The translations under genes and the position numbers were made by a program. DNA of 64,000 bases from Alkalinema pantanalense (GTDB taxonomy: Bacteria > Cyanobacteriota > Cyanobacteriia > Leptolyngbyales > Leptolyngbyaceae). The stretch covers positions 34,471 through 98,470 of the forward strand of contig NZ_JBLZFX010000010.1 of the NCBI RefSeq assembly GCF_050753345.1. Reading direction: 5' to 3'. Every line of letters begins with the position of its first letter. Within the stretch, counting starts at the first letter, position 1. The notes under the pieces are model-generated. The model worked only from the letters and a program-made list of their open reading frames with translations. It was not told the DNA's origin and ran no database searches. Shown one piece after another: positions 1 through 7,605 of the stretch.

Positions 1-46
1 GCTATCTCGTACAATGACTCTGTGTAGTACAAAGGAGCGATCGCGG

Positions 47-757
47 GTGAGTTCACTGTTAATTACGGGAACCGATACCGATGCAGGTAAAACGCTGCTA
101 ACGTCTGCGTTGGCTGCCTATTGGTGTCTGTACTGCCAGCCGCGATCGCTGGGAATTTTGAAGCCGATTCAAACCGGAGTGGGCGATCGGGAACATTACC
201 AGCGTCTATTTGCAGCCAGTCCTACTCTCACCATAGCCAACCCGCTACATTTCGAGGCTCCCTTGGCTCCTCCCCTAGCGGCGGATCGAGAAGGTCGATC
301 GATTCCCCTTGACCTAGTTTGGAATGCCTATACCCAGTTAAAACAAACCCATGACTTGGTTCTGGTAGAAGGATTAGGCGGGCTCGGTTCGCCCGTGACC
401 CATGAAACCACAGTGGCTGACTTGGCTTGGGATTGGCGACTCTCGGCAGTCTTGGTGGTTCCGGTGAAGTTGGGGGCGATCGGTCAGACGGTGGCAAATG
501 TGGCCCTGGCAGAGCGATCGCGGGTACATCTAAAAGGGATTGTGCTGAACTGTATTACTCCTGCTACGGCTGAGGAAGTGGATCAATGGGCGAATATTCC
601 GCTGATTGAAACGCTGACCCATTTGCCAGTTTTAGGTGTTTTACCTCACGTAGCAGACCCTACTGATCTTCACCAACTTGCTCATATCGCCTCGAATTTA
701 GCTATTGAGAAATTATTACCCTTATCGGCTAGTAATCTTCCGGCTCCTCTCAGTTGA
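47..757 (+). CDS. bioD: Dethiobiotin synthetase (BioD)
   Basis: ATP-dependent enzyme that closes the ureido ring of dethiobiotin from 7,8-diaminopelargonate and CO2, the penultimate step of biotin synthesis in the cytoplasm. The N-terminus has the family P-loop GTDTDAGKT, followed further on by the VEGLGGLGSP segment that matches the conserved VEGAGG region. The length (about 236 residues) is normal. I place the start at the GTG at 47 because an AAGGAG lies at 32-37 with ideal spacing; an in-frame ATG at 14 lacks a comparable site and would add eleven residues that do not look conserved. The gene stands alone here. What lies upstream is outside the window. Confidence 0.9.
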   Translation: MSSLLITGTDTDAGKTLLTSALAAYWCLYCQPRSLGILKPIQTGVGDREHYQRLFAASPTLTIANPLHFEAPLAPPLAADREGRSIPLDLVWNAYTQLKQTHDLVLVEGLGGLGSPVTHETTVADLAWDWRLSAVLVVPVKLGAIGQTVANVALAERSRVHLKGIVLNCITPATAEEVDQWANIPLIETLTHLPVLGVLPHVADPTDLHQLAHIASNLAIEKLLPLSASNLPAPLS

Positions 758-1249
758 GTGAATTTCCTGGGTTACATCAATTCCCTAGGTTAAGCAACTT
801 ACCTGTTAAGTAACCTACCTGTTAAGTAACCTACCTGTTAAGTAACCTACCTGTTAAGCAACTTACCTGTTGAGTCACCTGCTTCGTGGAAGAATCCACC
901 TCCTTAACGAGGCAAAAACAACTTTTTCTGAAGACTATTAGGTAAGAAAAAATATTTTAGAGTGCAAGAAATACTGAACGAGGGAATGCTTAGGTGGAGG
1001 CATGTCTCGATCTAGAAACATTTACGGGTATTGTATTGAGCTACATTTGTTCTGAATTGAAGCTGAGACAATTTCGAGGAATCATCTAAGAACATCCATC
1101 ACAACGATGATCTGAATGTGAAGAAAGATTTTCAATTGATCGAGTTTTTATACAATTTGTCAAGAATTCTCTTGCGGAATTGACCTTTGTTAGCGGGAAT
1201 TCTATTAAATAAGGTTCTTTTGCTATCTCGCTCTTTCATCCTTGTTCCT
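758..1249. other. Intergenic region bioD to exoD-like gene
   Basis: Apart from the 16-bp tandem repeat, I see no gene, RNA or clear promoter here. The sequence after 900 is AT-rich and shows no long open frame with recognisable content. Confidence 0.6.
790..885. repeat. 16-bp tandem repeat, five copies plus a degenerate one
   Basis: Five head-to-tail copies of a 16-bp unit (TTAAGTAACCTACCTG; copies 1 and 5 read TTAAGCAACTTACCTG) occupy 790-869, and a decayed sixth copy follows to about 885. It lies 32 bases after the bioD stop codon. The two outer copies share the same variants, as if the inner three arose by slippage. There is no spacer structure, so it is not a CRISPR array. Confidence 0.9.
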
Positions 1250-1873
1250 ATGAAGCTCTCTGTAACTATTCAAGGTTTGCTCGAAGAACATTTAGACACC
1301 CCTCTTTCGATCGCAACCTTGTTAGAGCGCACCGGCGAGCAGGGATTTGGGATTCTAAGTGGATTGCTAACTCTGCCGATGTTGATTCCAGTTCCGATTC
1401 CGTTGGCGGGGTTTTCCACCTTGATGGGGGCAGGAACGATCCTGATGGGGTTGCAGTTAGCATTGGGCGCTAAGCAACCTTGGCTACCCCATCGACTGGC
1501 TCAGTTAGAAATGTCGCCTAAGTTATCCCAAGGATTGCTCAAAAATATTGAACGGGTTCTCTATCCCGTTGAAAAGTTTTCTCAAACTCGGTTAGTTCGT
1601 GTGAGTCATAACCGAAATATTCGTCGCTTAATCGGCTTCTGTATGGCTTGGAATGCAGCTTTAATGGCGCTTCCCTTGCCAATTCCACTGACTAATTTAT
1701 TGCCCGCTTACACGATCGAAGCGTTGGTGATTGGATTACTGGAAGATGATGGATTGTTAATGCTGATTGGTTTGGGGATGACTGCCCTGGCTACTGTTTT
1801 CTTTGCCAGTATTGCCAGCGCCATTTGGATTGTATTTTGCCAAGCGATCGTGCATTTTCAAGGGCTATTTTAG
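1250..1873 (+). CDS. ExoD family membrane protein (exopolysaccharide synthesis-like)
   Basis: A protein of 207 residues with the layout of the ExoD family: an N-terminal segment with the pattern TPLSIATLLERTGEQGFGIL, then several hydrophobic helices with the paired proline-rich turns LIPVPIPLAG and LPLPIPLTN that mark the family. It is an inner-membrane protein. ExoD was named for an exopolysaccharide phenotype in rhizobia; its molecular role is unknown. I chose the ATG at 1250. A TTG at 1187 would add 21 residues upstream with no visible ribosome site. No linked polysaccharide genes are seen nearby, so the role here is open. Confidence 0.75.
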   Translation: MKLSVTIQGLLEEHLDTPLSIATLLERTGEQGFGILSGLLTLPMLIPVPIPLAGFSTLMGAGTILMGLQLALGAKQPWLPHRLAQLEMSPKLSQGLLKNIERVLYPVEKFSQTRLVRVSHNRNIRRLIGFCMAWNAALMALPLPIPLTNLLPAYTIEALVIGLLEDDGLLMLIGLGMTALATVFFASIASAIWIVFCQAIVHFQGLF

Positions 1874-1927
1874 GGATTGCATCCGGGCACATCTGTGTGT
1901 CATCAACCAATTAATCTTGACCGATCA

Positions 1928-2611
1928 CTAATTTCGACGCAGCACGATTCGATCTTGGTCAACTTCTATAGAATTAGCAGAAATTTCAGACAGGAATTGG
2001 GGCAGAGTCCTGTTAATTTGATTCTGAAGGTGCTCCGGCGGAACCCCTACTCGCTGGGCAATTTGATTGAGCGAAAAACTGAGCTTGCCTACTTTGACTT
2101 GGGTATTTGGATCAAGTTGAATTTGGCCATTGACCATGCGAGGTTGCCCTTCCAAGCCAAGATAAATTTGACGATCGTGAAATCCTGGAATCCGTTGGAT
2201 CGCGTCCCGTAGTAGCGCTTTTTCTTGGTGAGAGAGTTGACTCTGCTGCAACTCTGCTAGATCGACCACAGCGCCTGCTTGGAGTTGATTGTTTTTAATT
2301 TCCGTATGGATACCCTTAATGGCAGTGGACGCTTTGACCTGTTGACTGACTTGAGCGATTGTAGATGTGACCAGAACCTTAACTTCCGCTGGGCTTAAAC
2401 TAACAGACACATTTTCCTGGTTGAGCGATCGCAGTTTTTGCTCAACTTGTCGCGCTTCTGCTTGTAGCGTATCTGGTTCTAGGAGATAGGTTTGGGCTGC
2501 GTTTCGATAGCCGTCGGGCAAGCTGGTTGCTTGTTGATAGGCGATCGCAATGCCGACTCCCGCAGCCCCTAACACGCCTAACCCAATTAATGCGACTCGT
2601 TTCATCATCAT
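1928..2611 (-). CDS. Hypothetical protein with N-terminal membrane anchor or signal peptide
   Basis: I do not recognise a named family. The protein (227 residues) starts MMMKRV and has one hydrophobic stretch (about residues 4-25, rich in Ala, Gly, Ile and Leu), which should be a signal peptide or a single anchor. The rest is soluble, rich in Gln, and seems mainly helical up to residue 130, then carries short strand-like segments; the bulk should sit on the periplasmic side. Three successive ATG codons make the exact start uncertain by up to two residues. It converges with the ExoD-like gene, with 54 bases between the stops. It is probably a cyanobacterial conserved hypothetical. Confidence 0.6.
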   Translation of the reverse strand: MMMKRVALIGLGVLGAAGVGIAIAYQQATSLPDGYRNAAQTYLLEPDTLQAEARQVEQKLRSLNQENVSVSLSPAEVKVLVTSTIAQVSQQVKASTAIKGIHTEIKNNQLQAGAVVDLAELQQSQLSHQEKALLRDAIQRIPGFHDRQIYLGLEGQPRMVNGQIQLDPNTQVKVGKLSFSLNQIAQRVGVPPEHLQNQINRTLPQFLSEISANSIEVDQDRIVLRRN

Positions 2612-2955
2612 GGGAATTTCTCAATCAACAGGGTTCCCGATGAATACAAGCTGTTCTCTACTGATTCCAGACAATGCCGCTCTTGAAATGAGCAGTTTGA
2701 AATGAAGCAGTATTGTTTGCCCGATTCATCCATTGCAGAGCCTTGAGAACAGGGGGTTGGGGCTATGGCATGCTCGATCGTCGTCCGTTAGCGCACCCCT
2801 GGTCTTGCTTAGAAAGTCCAGGGACTCAGAGGTCAGTATCACCAAGGCTGAATTTTCGATAATTTTCGATTCTAGTCAATGATTTGGGCATCCTAGCACT
2901 ACAGAAACAGTGCAACCTTGTGATCCTAACCCTGTCCGATCGAGGACAATTCTGC
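2612..2955. other. Divergent intergenic region
   Basis: This region separates the leftward anchored hypothetical gene from the rightward response regulator and must hold both promoters. I could not assign -35/-10 boxes with confidence and see no hairpin or repeat of note. Confidence 0.5.
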
Positions 2956-3630
2956 ATGAAAAAAATTCTTGTTGTTGATGATGACACCACCCTCCGTACA
3001 GCTCTCAGTCGCTATCTAAGTAAGCGAGGATATTGTGTTCAGGATGCCGCTTCTGGTCTAGATGCGCTAACGCTGTTTGAGCAGGATCCTCCAGATTTGA
3101 TTGTTTCCGATGTGCTGATGCCGGAAATGGATGGCTATGAATTCTGCCGCCGGGTACGGGCAAGCCGTGTTGGGCAACTCCTGCCATTTATTTTCCTCTC
3201 CAGTCGCGCCGATGTTGAAGATCGCGTCCAGGGCCATTCTATGGGGGCAGATGATTATTTAATTAAACCCTTTGAACCCCGTGAACTTTTGGCCAAGATT
3301 GAAGCACAGTTGGAACGTTCCCGACGAACCCATGCTGAAATTATTCGCTTGCTTCAGCAAGTCAGTCACGCCCCGGAACCCCAAACCGCGCCCCACCCGC
3401 TACCGCTAACGCCTGCCGAAGAAAAAGTTTTTTGGCAAGTGATCCAGGGCTATACCAATAAGCAAATCGGTGAACATCTTTTTGTCAGTCCCCGCACTGT
3501 TCAAACCCACCTCAGTAATATTCTCAACAAGTTACAACTGGAAAATCGATCGCAACTGGTTCGTTATGCCTTTGAACATGGTTATAAGCCTCCCCTAGAC
3601 CGAACGGTTGCAGAACCGATCGAGCCATAA
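2956..3630 (+). CDS. NarL/LuxR-type response regulator (Ycf29/Rre1-like)
   Basis: A two-domain DNA-binding response regulator of 224 residues. The receiver starts at KKILVVDDD (acidic pair), has the phospho-acceptor Asp in LIVSDVLMPEMDG, Ser/Thr in FIFLSSR and Lys in YLIKPF. The C-terminal part is a LuxR-type helix-turn-helix with LTPAEEKVF, NKQIGEHLFVS and VQTHLSNILNKL. This receiver plus LuxR design, and the C-terminal NRSQLVRYAFEHGY, resemble the Ycf29/Rre1 group of cyanobacteria and red plastids, where the partner kinase is Hik2; that assignment is inference. I use the ATG at 2956, with GAGGA just upstream, not the TTG at 2884. No kinase is adjacent. Confidence 0.85.
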   Translation: MKKILVVDDDTTLRTALSRYLSKRGYCVQDAASGLDALTLFEQDPPDLIVSDVLMPEMDGYEFCRRVRASRVGQLLPFIFLSSRADVEDRVQGHSMGADDYLIKPFEPRELLAKIEAQLERSRRTHAEIIRLLQQVSHAPEPQTAPHPLPLTPAEEKVFWQVIQGYTNKQIGEHLFVSPRTVQTHLSNILNKLQLENRSQLVRYAFEHGYKPPLDRTVAEPIEP

Positions 3631-3659
3631 AAAAGAGCAGAGAAAGGATTCCTCTGCTC
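3629..3659 (-). terminator. Rho-independent terminator for the VKOR gene
   Basis: Perfect 8-bp stem: GAGCAGAG at 3635-3642 pairs with CTCTGCTC at 3652-3659, with a 9-base loop. Read on the minus strand the stem is followed by a run of six T (complement of 3629-3634), so it ends transcription coming leftward from the VKOR gene that stops at 3710. It directly abuts the stop codon of the rightward response regulator and may also act for that gene, without a U-tract. Confidence 0.8.
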
Positions 3660-3709
3660 CTACACGAATAGGGGGATTATTGATTCCGATCGATCAGGTT
3701 AACAACTTG

Positions 3710-4708
3710 TTAAGGTTGGCGACAGACGCGAAACTCATTCTTAAAGTTCTGTGGCCCGGTGTATCCCGAATTTTTTGCTAACTCCGCTAGAGTTTGCCGT
3801 CCAGCGTAGTATTTGCCCCCAACGAACCAAGTGGGAAAGCCGGGAGCTTGTCCTGTTTGTTGGGCGGCTGCATCTAAGGACGTTTTACAAGTATTAACTT
3901 GGGCGTCTTTTCCGCCTTCTGCACATTCCACGTAATCCATTTCCTTCATGGCTTCTTTGCCAAACAACTGCTTTTGTTCGCAGCAGTGGGGACACCAAAA
4001 CGCACCGTACATTTTGGCTCCAGATGCCTTCAGGTGCTTGGCCAATTGGACTTCCGATTCACCGGATGTGGCATCTACTAAGAAATAGACATTTCCCTGG
4101 GCGTCGCCGATCGTACTGGCACTGGCGGTATCCTGTTGCGGGGCGTAGATGGCTAAGGTGCTTACCAATGTCACCATGCTGACAATGACACCCATGAAGG
4201 CCAGTTGCCCTCGATCGTCCCAATCTCGCCCCAATAAGCAGACCACAAACATAGCGGTTGCGCAGATGGCAGAGAACAAACAGAAGGGACAAAGCCCACC
4301 CCACCCTAGAGATCGGCCCCCAAAGACAAATTCCGAGAACATGACATACATCAAGTAGCCACTGAAAATCAGCATCGCTGTTGTGCCTAAAAACAGCAGT
4401 GGCCAAGTGATATCTTCCAGTTTTTTGCGGGTGGATAGGCTTTCTTCGCCCTTAAACAGCAACGGACTGAGGGCCAAGATGGCGATCGCAAAATAAGCGA
4501 GCAGACCGAACAGCGAAAGGGGTTGCCCAAAGATCGTGGCATAGCGGCTGCTTAGCACCGCACAGGTTTGGGTGGGGCAAGAGTCACCTACGGCAAAAAA
4601 GCGTAGATAGGTTAAGTAAGCCGTATTGATCACCCCTAAGGTTGCGATTCCCCCAATAATAGGGCGTGACCAGCGATGGATCCAAGGCGTAGAGCGTCGG
4701 CGAATCAT
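3710..4708 (-). CDS. VKOR-thioredoxin fusion (disulfide bond formation)
   Basis: Bacterial homologue of vitamin K epoxide reductase, fused to a thioredoxin-like domain. It passes electrons from newly folded exported proteins to quinone and so does the work of DsbB plus a DsbA-like partner. Residues 1-190 hold five hydrophobic segments with the loop cysteines C44 and C49 and the quinone-site motif CPFC (C140/C143). The periplasmic or lumenal C-terminal domain has CPHC (C239/C242) and the cis-proline region TGQAPGFPTWF. The length, 332 residues, matches the cyanobacterial fusion known from Synechococcus. The gene has its own terminator at 3629-3659. In cyanobacteria and plastids the homologue is linked to photosystem assembly. 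Confidence 0.93.
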   Translation of the reverse strand: MIRRRSTPWIHRWSRPIIGGIATLGVINTAYLTYLRFFAVGDSCPTQTCAVLSSRYATIFGQPLSLFGLLAYFAIAILALSPLLFKGEESLSTRKKLEDITWPLLFLGTTAMLIFSGYLMYVMFSEFVFGGRSLGWGGLCPFCLFSAICATAMFVVCLLGRDWDDRGQLAFMGVIVSMVTLVSTLAIYAPQQDTASASTIGDAQGNVYFLVDATSGESEVQLAKHLKASGAKMYGAFWCPHCCEQKQLFGKEAMKEMDYVECAEGGKDAQVNTCKTSLDAAAQQTGQAPGFPTWFVGGKYYAGRQTLAELAKNSGYTGPQNFKNEFRVCRQP

Positions 4709-5061
4709 AGACTTTTAGACTAGGAATGACCAATCCTAAATAAATGTGGCAAGGAATACCTATCACGTTAACCGTTTTCCGGTTCTGTCTCTACCAATAT
4801 CCGGTTCCCAAGGACGACTCAAGGGAAGCAGGTTACTCCAATCAACCTTGTCCAGATTGGGCAGAATAGAAACGGAGAACAAAAACGTGGCAAGTTTTTG
4901 CAGAAGTTTGCCTCAAGCTTACTCCAAAACAGCCTGGAATGCCCTCCACAGCGTCTTACCTTTTTAGCAGTTCGGAAAAAGTTTCAGAAATTTTGCAAAA
5001 GGGGTTGCAAAACTTAGAAGGGTTTGTTAATTTAATTAAGCGCTCGCAAGAAAGCAAACAA
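4709..5061. other. Intergenic region VKOR to tRNA-Phe
   Basis: It contains the VKOR promoter region and the tRNA-Phe promoter. Short open frames here (for example 4746-4967) have no recognisable content and no ribosome site; I read them as chance. Confidence 0.5.
5005..5033 (+). promoter_or_regulatory. Possible sigma-70 promoter of tRNA-Phe
   Basis: TTGCAA at 5005-5010 and TAATTT at 5028-5033 are 17 bases apart, and the tRNA starts 28 bases later. The -35 box is reasonable, the -10 box weak. Confidence 0.35.
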
Positions 5062-5134
<73 letters not shown>

Positions 5135-5233
5135 TTTAGACGAATCAAGCCAAAAACCCAAAGGAATTATCTTCCCGGCTTGGCCTCTGGCAATCCTGTC
5201 TGGTAGTTTAACTTTTCTACTGGGTGTTTTTAG

Positions 5234-5650
5234 GTAGGTTTAGCAATCTTAGCGGATATTCGATCTAAGAAAGTCAATCCTGAAGAACTAATCTTCAAAA
5301 GTCCGAGAGGCAAGGGAACAGCGCATAAATAAAATCCCAATTGGGTAGGGGTAGGAGAGTAAAATAGTAGGAGGGTAGGGGAATGAAGAGGGGATATTAT
5401 TTCTTGGCAAATCCCCAAGTTATTCAACCAACACAATTTTGCTAATTGTGCTTGGAAGTCAATTATCGCGAAATGTCGTGTTGCTGACCGAAAGAGCTAT
5501 CAGTGCAGACATACCTTAATTAATTTATGTGTTGAGGAGCATATCAATAGAACAGCGATCGGGCGATGGACAGGAACCAATGCAAAGATGATTGATCAGC
5601 ACTATGGCGCAACGAATTTTACAAATTTTTGCTCCCCTGATCTCATGTAG
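5234..5650 (+). pseudogene. Tyrosine integrase remnant, C-terminal part, split by a short repeat
   Basis: Two open segments in one frame read as the C-terminal half of a phage-type tyrosine recombinase. Segment 1 (5234-5314) gives LAILADIRSKKVNPEELIF followed by KSPRGK. Segment 2 (5417-5650) gives FNQHNFANCAWK, then YQCRHTLINLCVEEHIN, IGRWTGTNAKMIDQHYGATN and a stop. The catalytic Arg (codon 5507-5509, in a YxxRHT motif), the Trp of GRW and the nucleophile Tyr (codon 5603-5605, in DQHYG) remain. The N-terminal half, with the first catalytic Arg, is missing: an in-frame stop lies at 5231-5233 and the tRNA is only 100 bases away. Removing 105 bases (5315-5419) restores a continuous frame across the repeat insertion. 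It sits beside tRNA-Phe, as expected for an integrase of an island at that site. Confidence 0.8.
5311..5419 (-). repeat. Dispersed short repeat, copy A (inserted in the integrase)
   Basis: About 105 bases nearly identical, in inverse orientation, to 48746-48854. Both contain the landmarks GGGGATTTGCCAAGAAATAA, CCCAATTGGGATTTTATTTA and CTGTTCCCTTG (as read on the minus strand here). It interrupts the integrase frame between SPRGK and LFNQHNF. AAG occurs at both edges (5312-5314 and 5417-5419), which could be a 3-bp target duplication. No coding capacity is evident. It behaves like a MITE. Confidence 0.8.
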
Positions 5651-5664
5651 GAATTGCCTTTGAT

Positions 5665-5910
5665 ATGGTTCTATCTTTGTTCGTAAATGCGATCTCATTC
5701 ATTACGATCTCATTCATTAACAAAGTACAGTTTCAATTAGTTCTATCTTTTATGGGTATCACCGCAGGACTGGTTCTGTGTGTGGAAATGTTGCAACTGT
5801 CTCAAATGTATCACCTTCTGAGCGAAAGCTGTTCTCTCACTAAGCACTCCATAGCCGGCGTGATTCGGCTACTCAATGATAAGCAGGTGTTGGAAACGAC
5901 TGGGCTGTAA
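5665..5910 (+). CDS. Small hydrophobic hypothetical protein
   Basis: I do not recognise it. An open frame of 81 residues starts with ATG just after the integrase remnant. Residues 1-45 are strongly hydrophobic and could form one or two membrane helices; the rest is polar and reads like a short helix-turn segment (SCSLTKHSIAGVIRLLNDK). There is no convincing ribosome site beyond a GGA some 15 bases upstream. It may be a real small island gene or a remnant. Confidence 0.25.
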   Translation: MVLSLFVNAISFITISFINKVQFQLVLSFMGITAGLVLCVEMLQLSQMYHLLSESCSLTKHSIAGVIRLLNDKQVLETTGL

Positions 5911-6074
5911 AAAACATAGCAAATTCTTGCCCAACTGATTTAGGTTACTTCCAAGAAGGATGACTGCAACGCTAGGGAAGTTCAGAAATTCTAGATGAGC
6001 AAACTAATTGTCTCTATCTATATTCAACGCTCTAAAATTGCTTATGCACGGCTACCTATATGACCGAAAAATAA

Positions 6075-7037
6075 TCAGCCTGAAAGTGTCACAGAATCAA
6101 CTGGTGAAACACCAAAATTTCTTAGAGAAGATTGATTGCGGAGACATTCAGAAGTCTTCAAAAATTCCATGAATGCAAATACATGAGGAGAATGAGAACG
6201 TTTAGCGACGATAGCCATGCGAATTGTTCTAAAAAAAGGAGTAGGTAAGCTACGGATATAAACGTTGGGGGGAACTGGCTCAGCCGCTAAACGCGGCAGA
6301 ATAGCAACTCCTAGTCCCTGCGCAACCATGTTGACGATCGTTGAGTCAGATTTAGCATGATAGGCAGGCTGCAATGCTTTGCAGAATCTAGCACAGTGTT
6401 CATAGGCATACTTGTCAGAGCTAAATCCATTGGTAGCGACAATCAGTGGATAAGCTTTAAGCTGCTCCCAACTCAATTTAAACTGCGCTTCCGTGTAGGA
6501 GAGTGGCAACAACACGACAAACTCATCTTGTAAGAATTCCCAAGTTTCAAACTCAGAGTTCATTAGGTCATCTGTAAAGCCAATATCAGCCCGTCCCTTA
6601 CACAAATCATCCTCAACACTCTGTTCATCAAATTGCTCGATTACGCTCACAGTGACTCCTGGAAACTGTTGCTGAAACTGAGCAATGATTGTTGGCAAGA
6701 GGTGAGTCGCAACACTCCGAATTGAGGTTAGACGAACCTTGCCTTGCTGAAGGCTACTTATCAAATTCGCCTCTTTCAGAATTTGTTCTTGGAGATGAAT
6801 AATTTGTTGAGCGTGGGTAAGGATCTTCTCACCAGCGGGAGTTAGATCCGCACCATGACGGCCACGGGAAAATAAAGGAATCCCTAAATCCGATTCCAAC
6901 GCCGCGATCGCGTTACTAACTGCTGATTGTGCCATCTCTAGCTCAAGAGCCGCATCACTAAAGCTACTGTGCTCCGCGACTGCAATGAAGGCATGAAGTT
7001 GTGCCAGCTTTATCTTGCTTTGACGCTTTCGTTCCAT
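6075..7037 (-). CDS. LysR-family transcriptional regulator of the nitrile hydratase island
   Basis: A typical LTTR of 320 residues. The N-terminal winged helix-turn-helix covers residues 8-70 (LAQLHAFIAVAEHSSFSDAA, then QSAVSNAIAALESDLGIPLF and LTPAGE), and the rest is the periplasmic-binding-protein-like effector domain. It is transcribed away from the cobW/nitrile hydratase genes across a 568-base gap that contains two inverted repeats suited to LTTR binding. Divergent placement suggests it controls that operon and itself; the co-inducer is unknown and could be a nitrile, an amide, cyanide or O-acetylserine. The start follows the good fit of the HTH to the N-terminus. Confidence 0.88.
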   Translation of the reverse strand: MERKRQSKIKLAQLHAFIAVAEHSSFSDAALELEMAQSAVSNAIAALESDLGIPLFSRGRHGADLTPAGEKILTHAQQIIHLQEQILKEANLISSLQQGKVRLTSIRSVATHLLPTIIAQFQQQFPGVTVSVIEQFDEQSVEDDLCKGRADIGFTDDLMNSEFETWEFLQDEFVVLLPLSYTEAQFKLSWEQLKAYPLIVATNGFSSDKYAYEHCARFCKALQPAYHAKSDSTIVNMVAQGLGVAILPRLAAEPVPPNVYIRSLPTPFFRTIRMAIVAKRSHSPHVFAFMEFLKTSECLRNQSSLRNFGVSPVDSVTLSG

Positions 7038-7101
7038 AGACCTAAGGAGAGTCGTTATGGTATGTTAAACAAGATTTTTTCAGAGAATGGGCGATAAGAA
7101 G

Positions 7102-7138
7102 GTATCCTATCTATCTGTTTTTGTGATAGATGAGATAC
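7102..7138. promoter_or_regulatory. Inverted repeat next to the LysR gene (candidate operator)
   Basis: ATCTATC at 7109-7115 mirrors GATAGAT at 7125-7131 around a 9-base spacer, and the outer GTATC (7102-7106) mirrors GATAC (7134-7138). It lies 65-101 bases upstream of the LysR start codon, where autoregulatory LTTR sites commonly sit. Confidence 0.4.
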
Positions 7139-7283
7139 AGAAAACGCTTTGACTTTTATTTGTCACCTCATTTAATCTGTCAGCTATTCCGAAGAAACTG
7201 CTTGCTACTGATGGAACGCTTTGTAAAAGAAAGTTCTCAATTTGTTACTGGTTGTAAATGGTTGATTTTATCTTCCGATACTT

Positions 7284-7308
7284 CTTATCAAACTATATCT
7301 TTGATAAG
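7284..7308. promoter_or_regulatory. Perfect 9-bp inverted repeat (candidate LTTR operator)
   Basis: CTTATCAAA (7284-7292) and TTTGATAAG (7300-7308) are exact reverse complements separated by 7 bases. The TTATC...GATAA symmetry fits the dyad of LysR-type sites. It lies about 300 bases upstream of cobW within the divergent region. A terminator is less likely because no U-tract follows. Confidence 0.45.
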
Positions 7309-7605
7309 GAGATTTGAAGTGACTGATCTTTTTTAGGTTGGCTCAGGAGATACATCACCAATAGGAAGTTCGGTATTAAGTCTAGAGGCAAAAAACTCAA
7401 TTCTTCACTGCAAGAAAGTGTGAATCTTCTTCTGCTTCGGAATAGAAATTCAACCTTCTGTCCCTTTTGTCTCAAGCACTACTTTTTTCAAGAGTCATTG
7501 ATGAGATTAATAGGCACAAGAAGATAAAGCAAAGTGAGAAACGCAGTTATCTGTTCCTTCAACGTAATTGGATCCCCAGTAGTTAAATCATAGGAATCTG
7601 CACTA

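Larger units (their letters stand above)
7038..7605. other. Divergent region between the LysR gene and the cobW/nitrile hydratase operon
   Basis: It contains the two inverted repeats described separately. The 68-codon open frame at 7130-7336 has no ribosome site, overlaps both palindromes and has no recognisable content, so I do not count it. Between 7340 and 7605 I see nothing further. Confidence 0.5.

Noticed and set aside
790..885. A CRISPR array
   Set aside because: The 16-bp units are directly adjacent without spacers. No other array or cas gene was seen in the window.
7130..7336. A 68-codon gene between the LysR gene and cobW
   Set aside because: No ribosome site, no recognisable family, and it runs through both inverted repeats of the control region.
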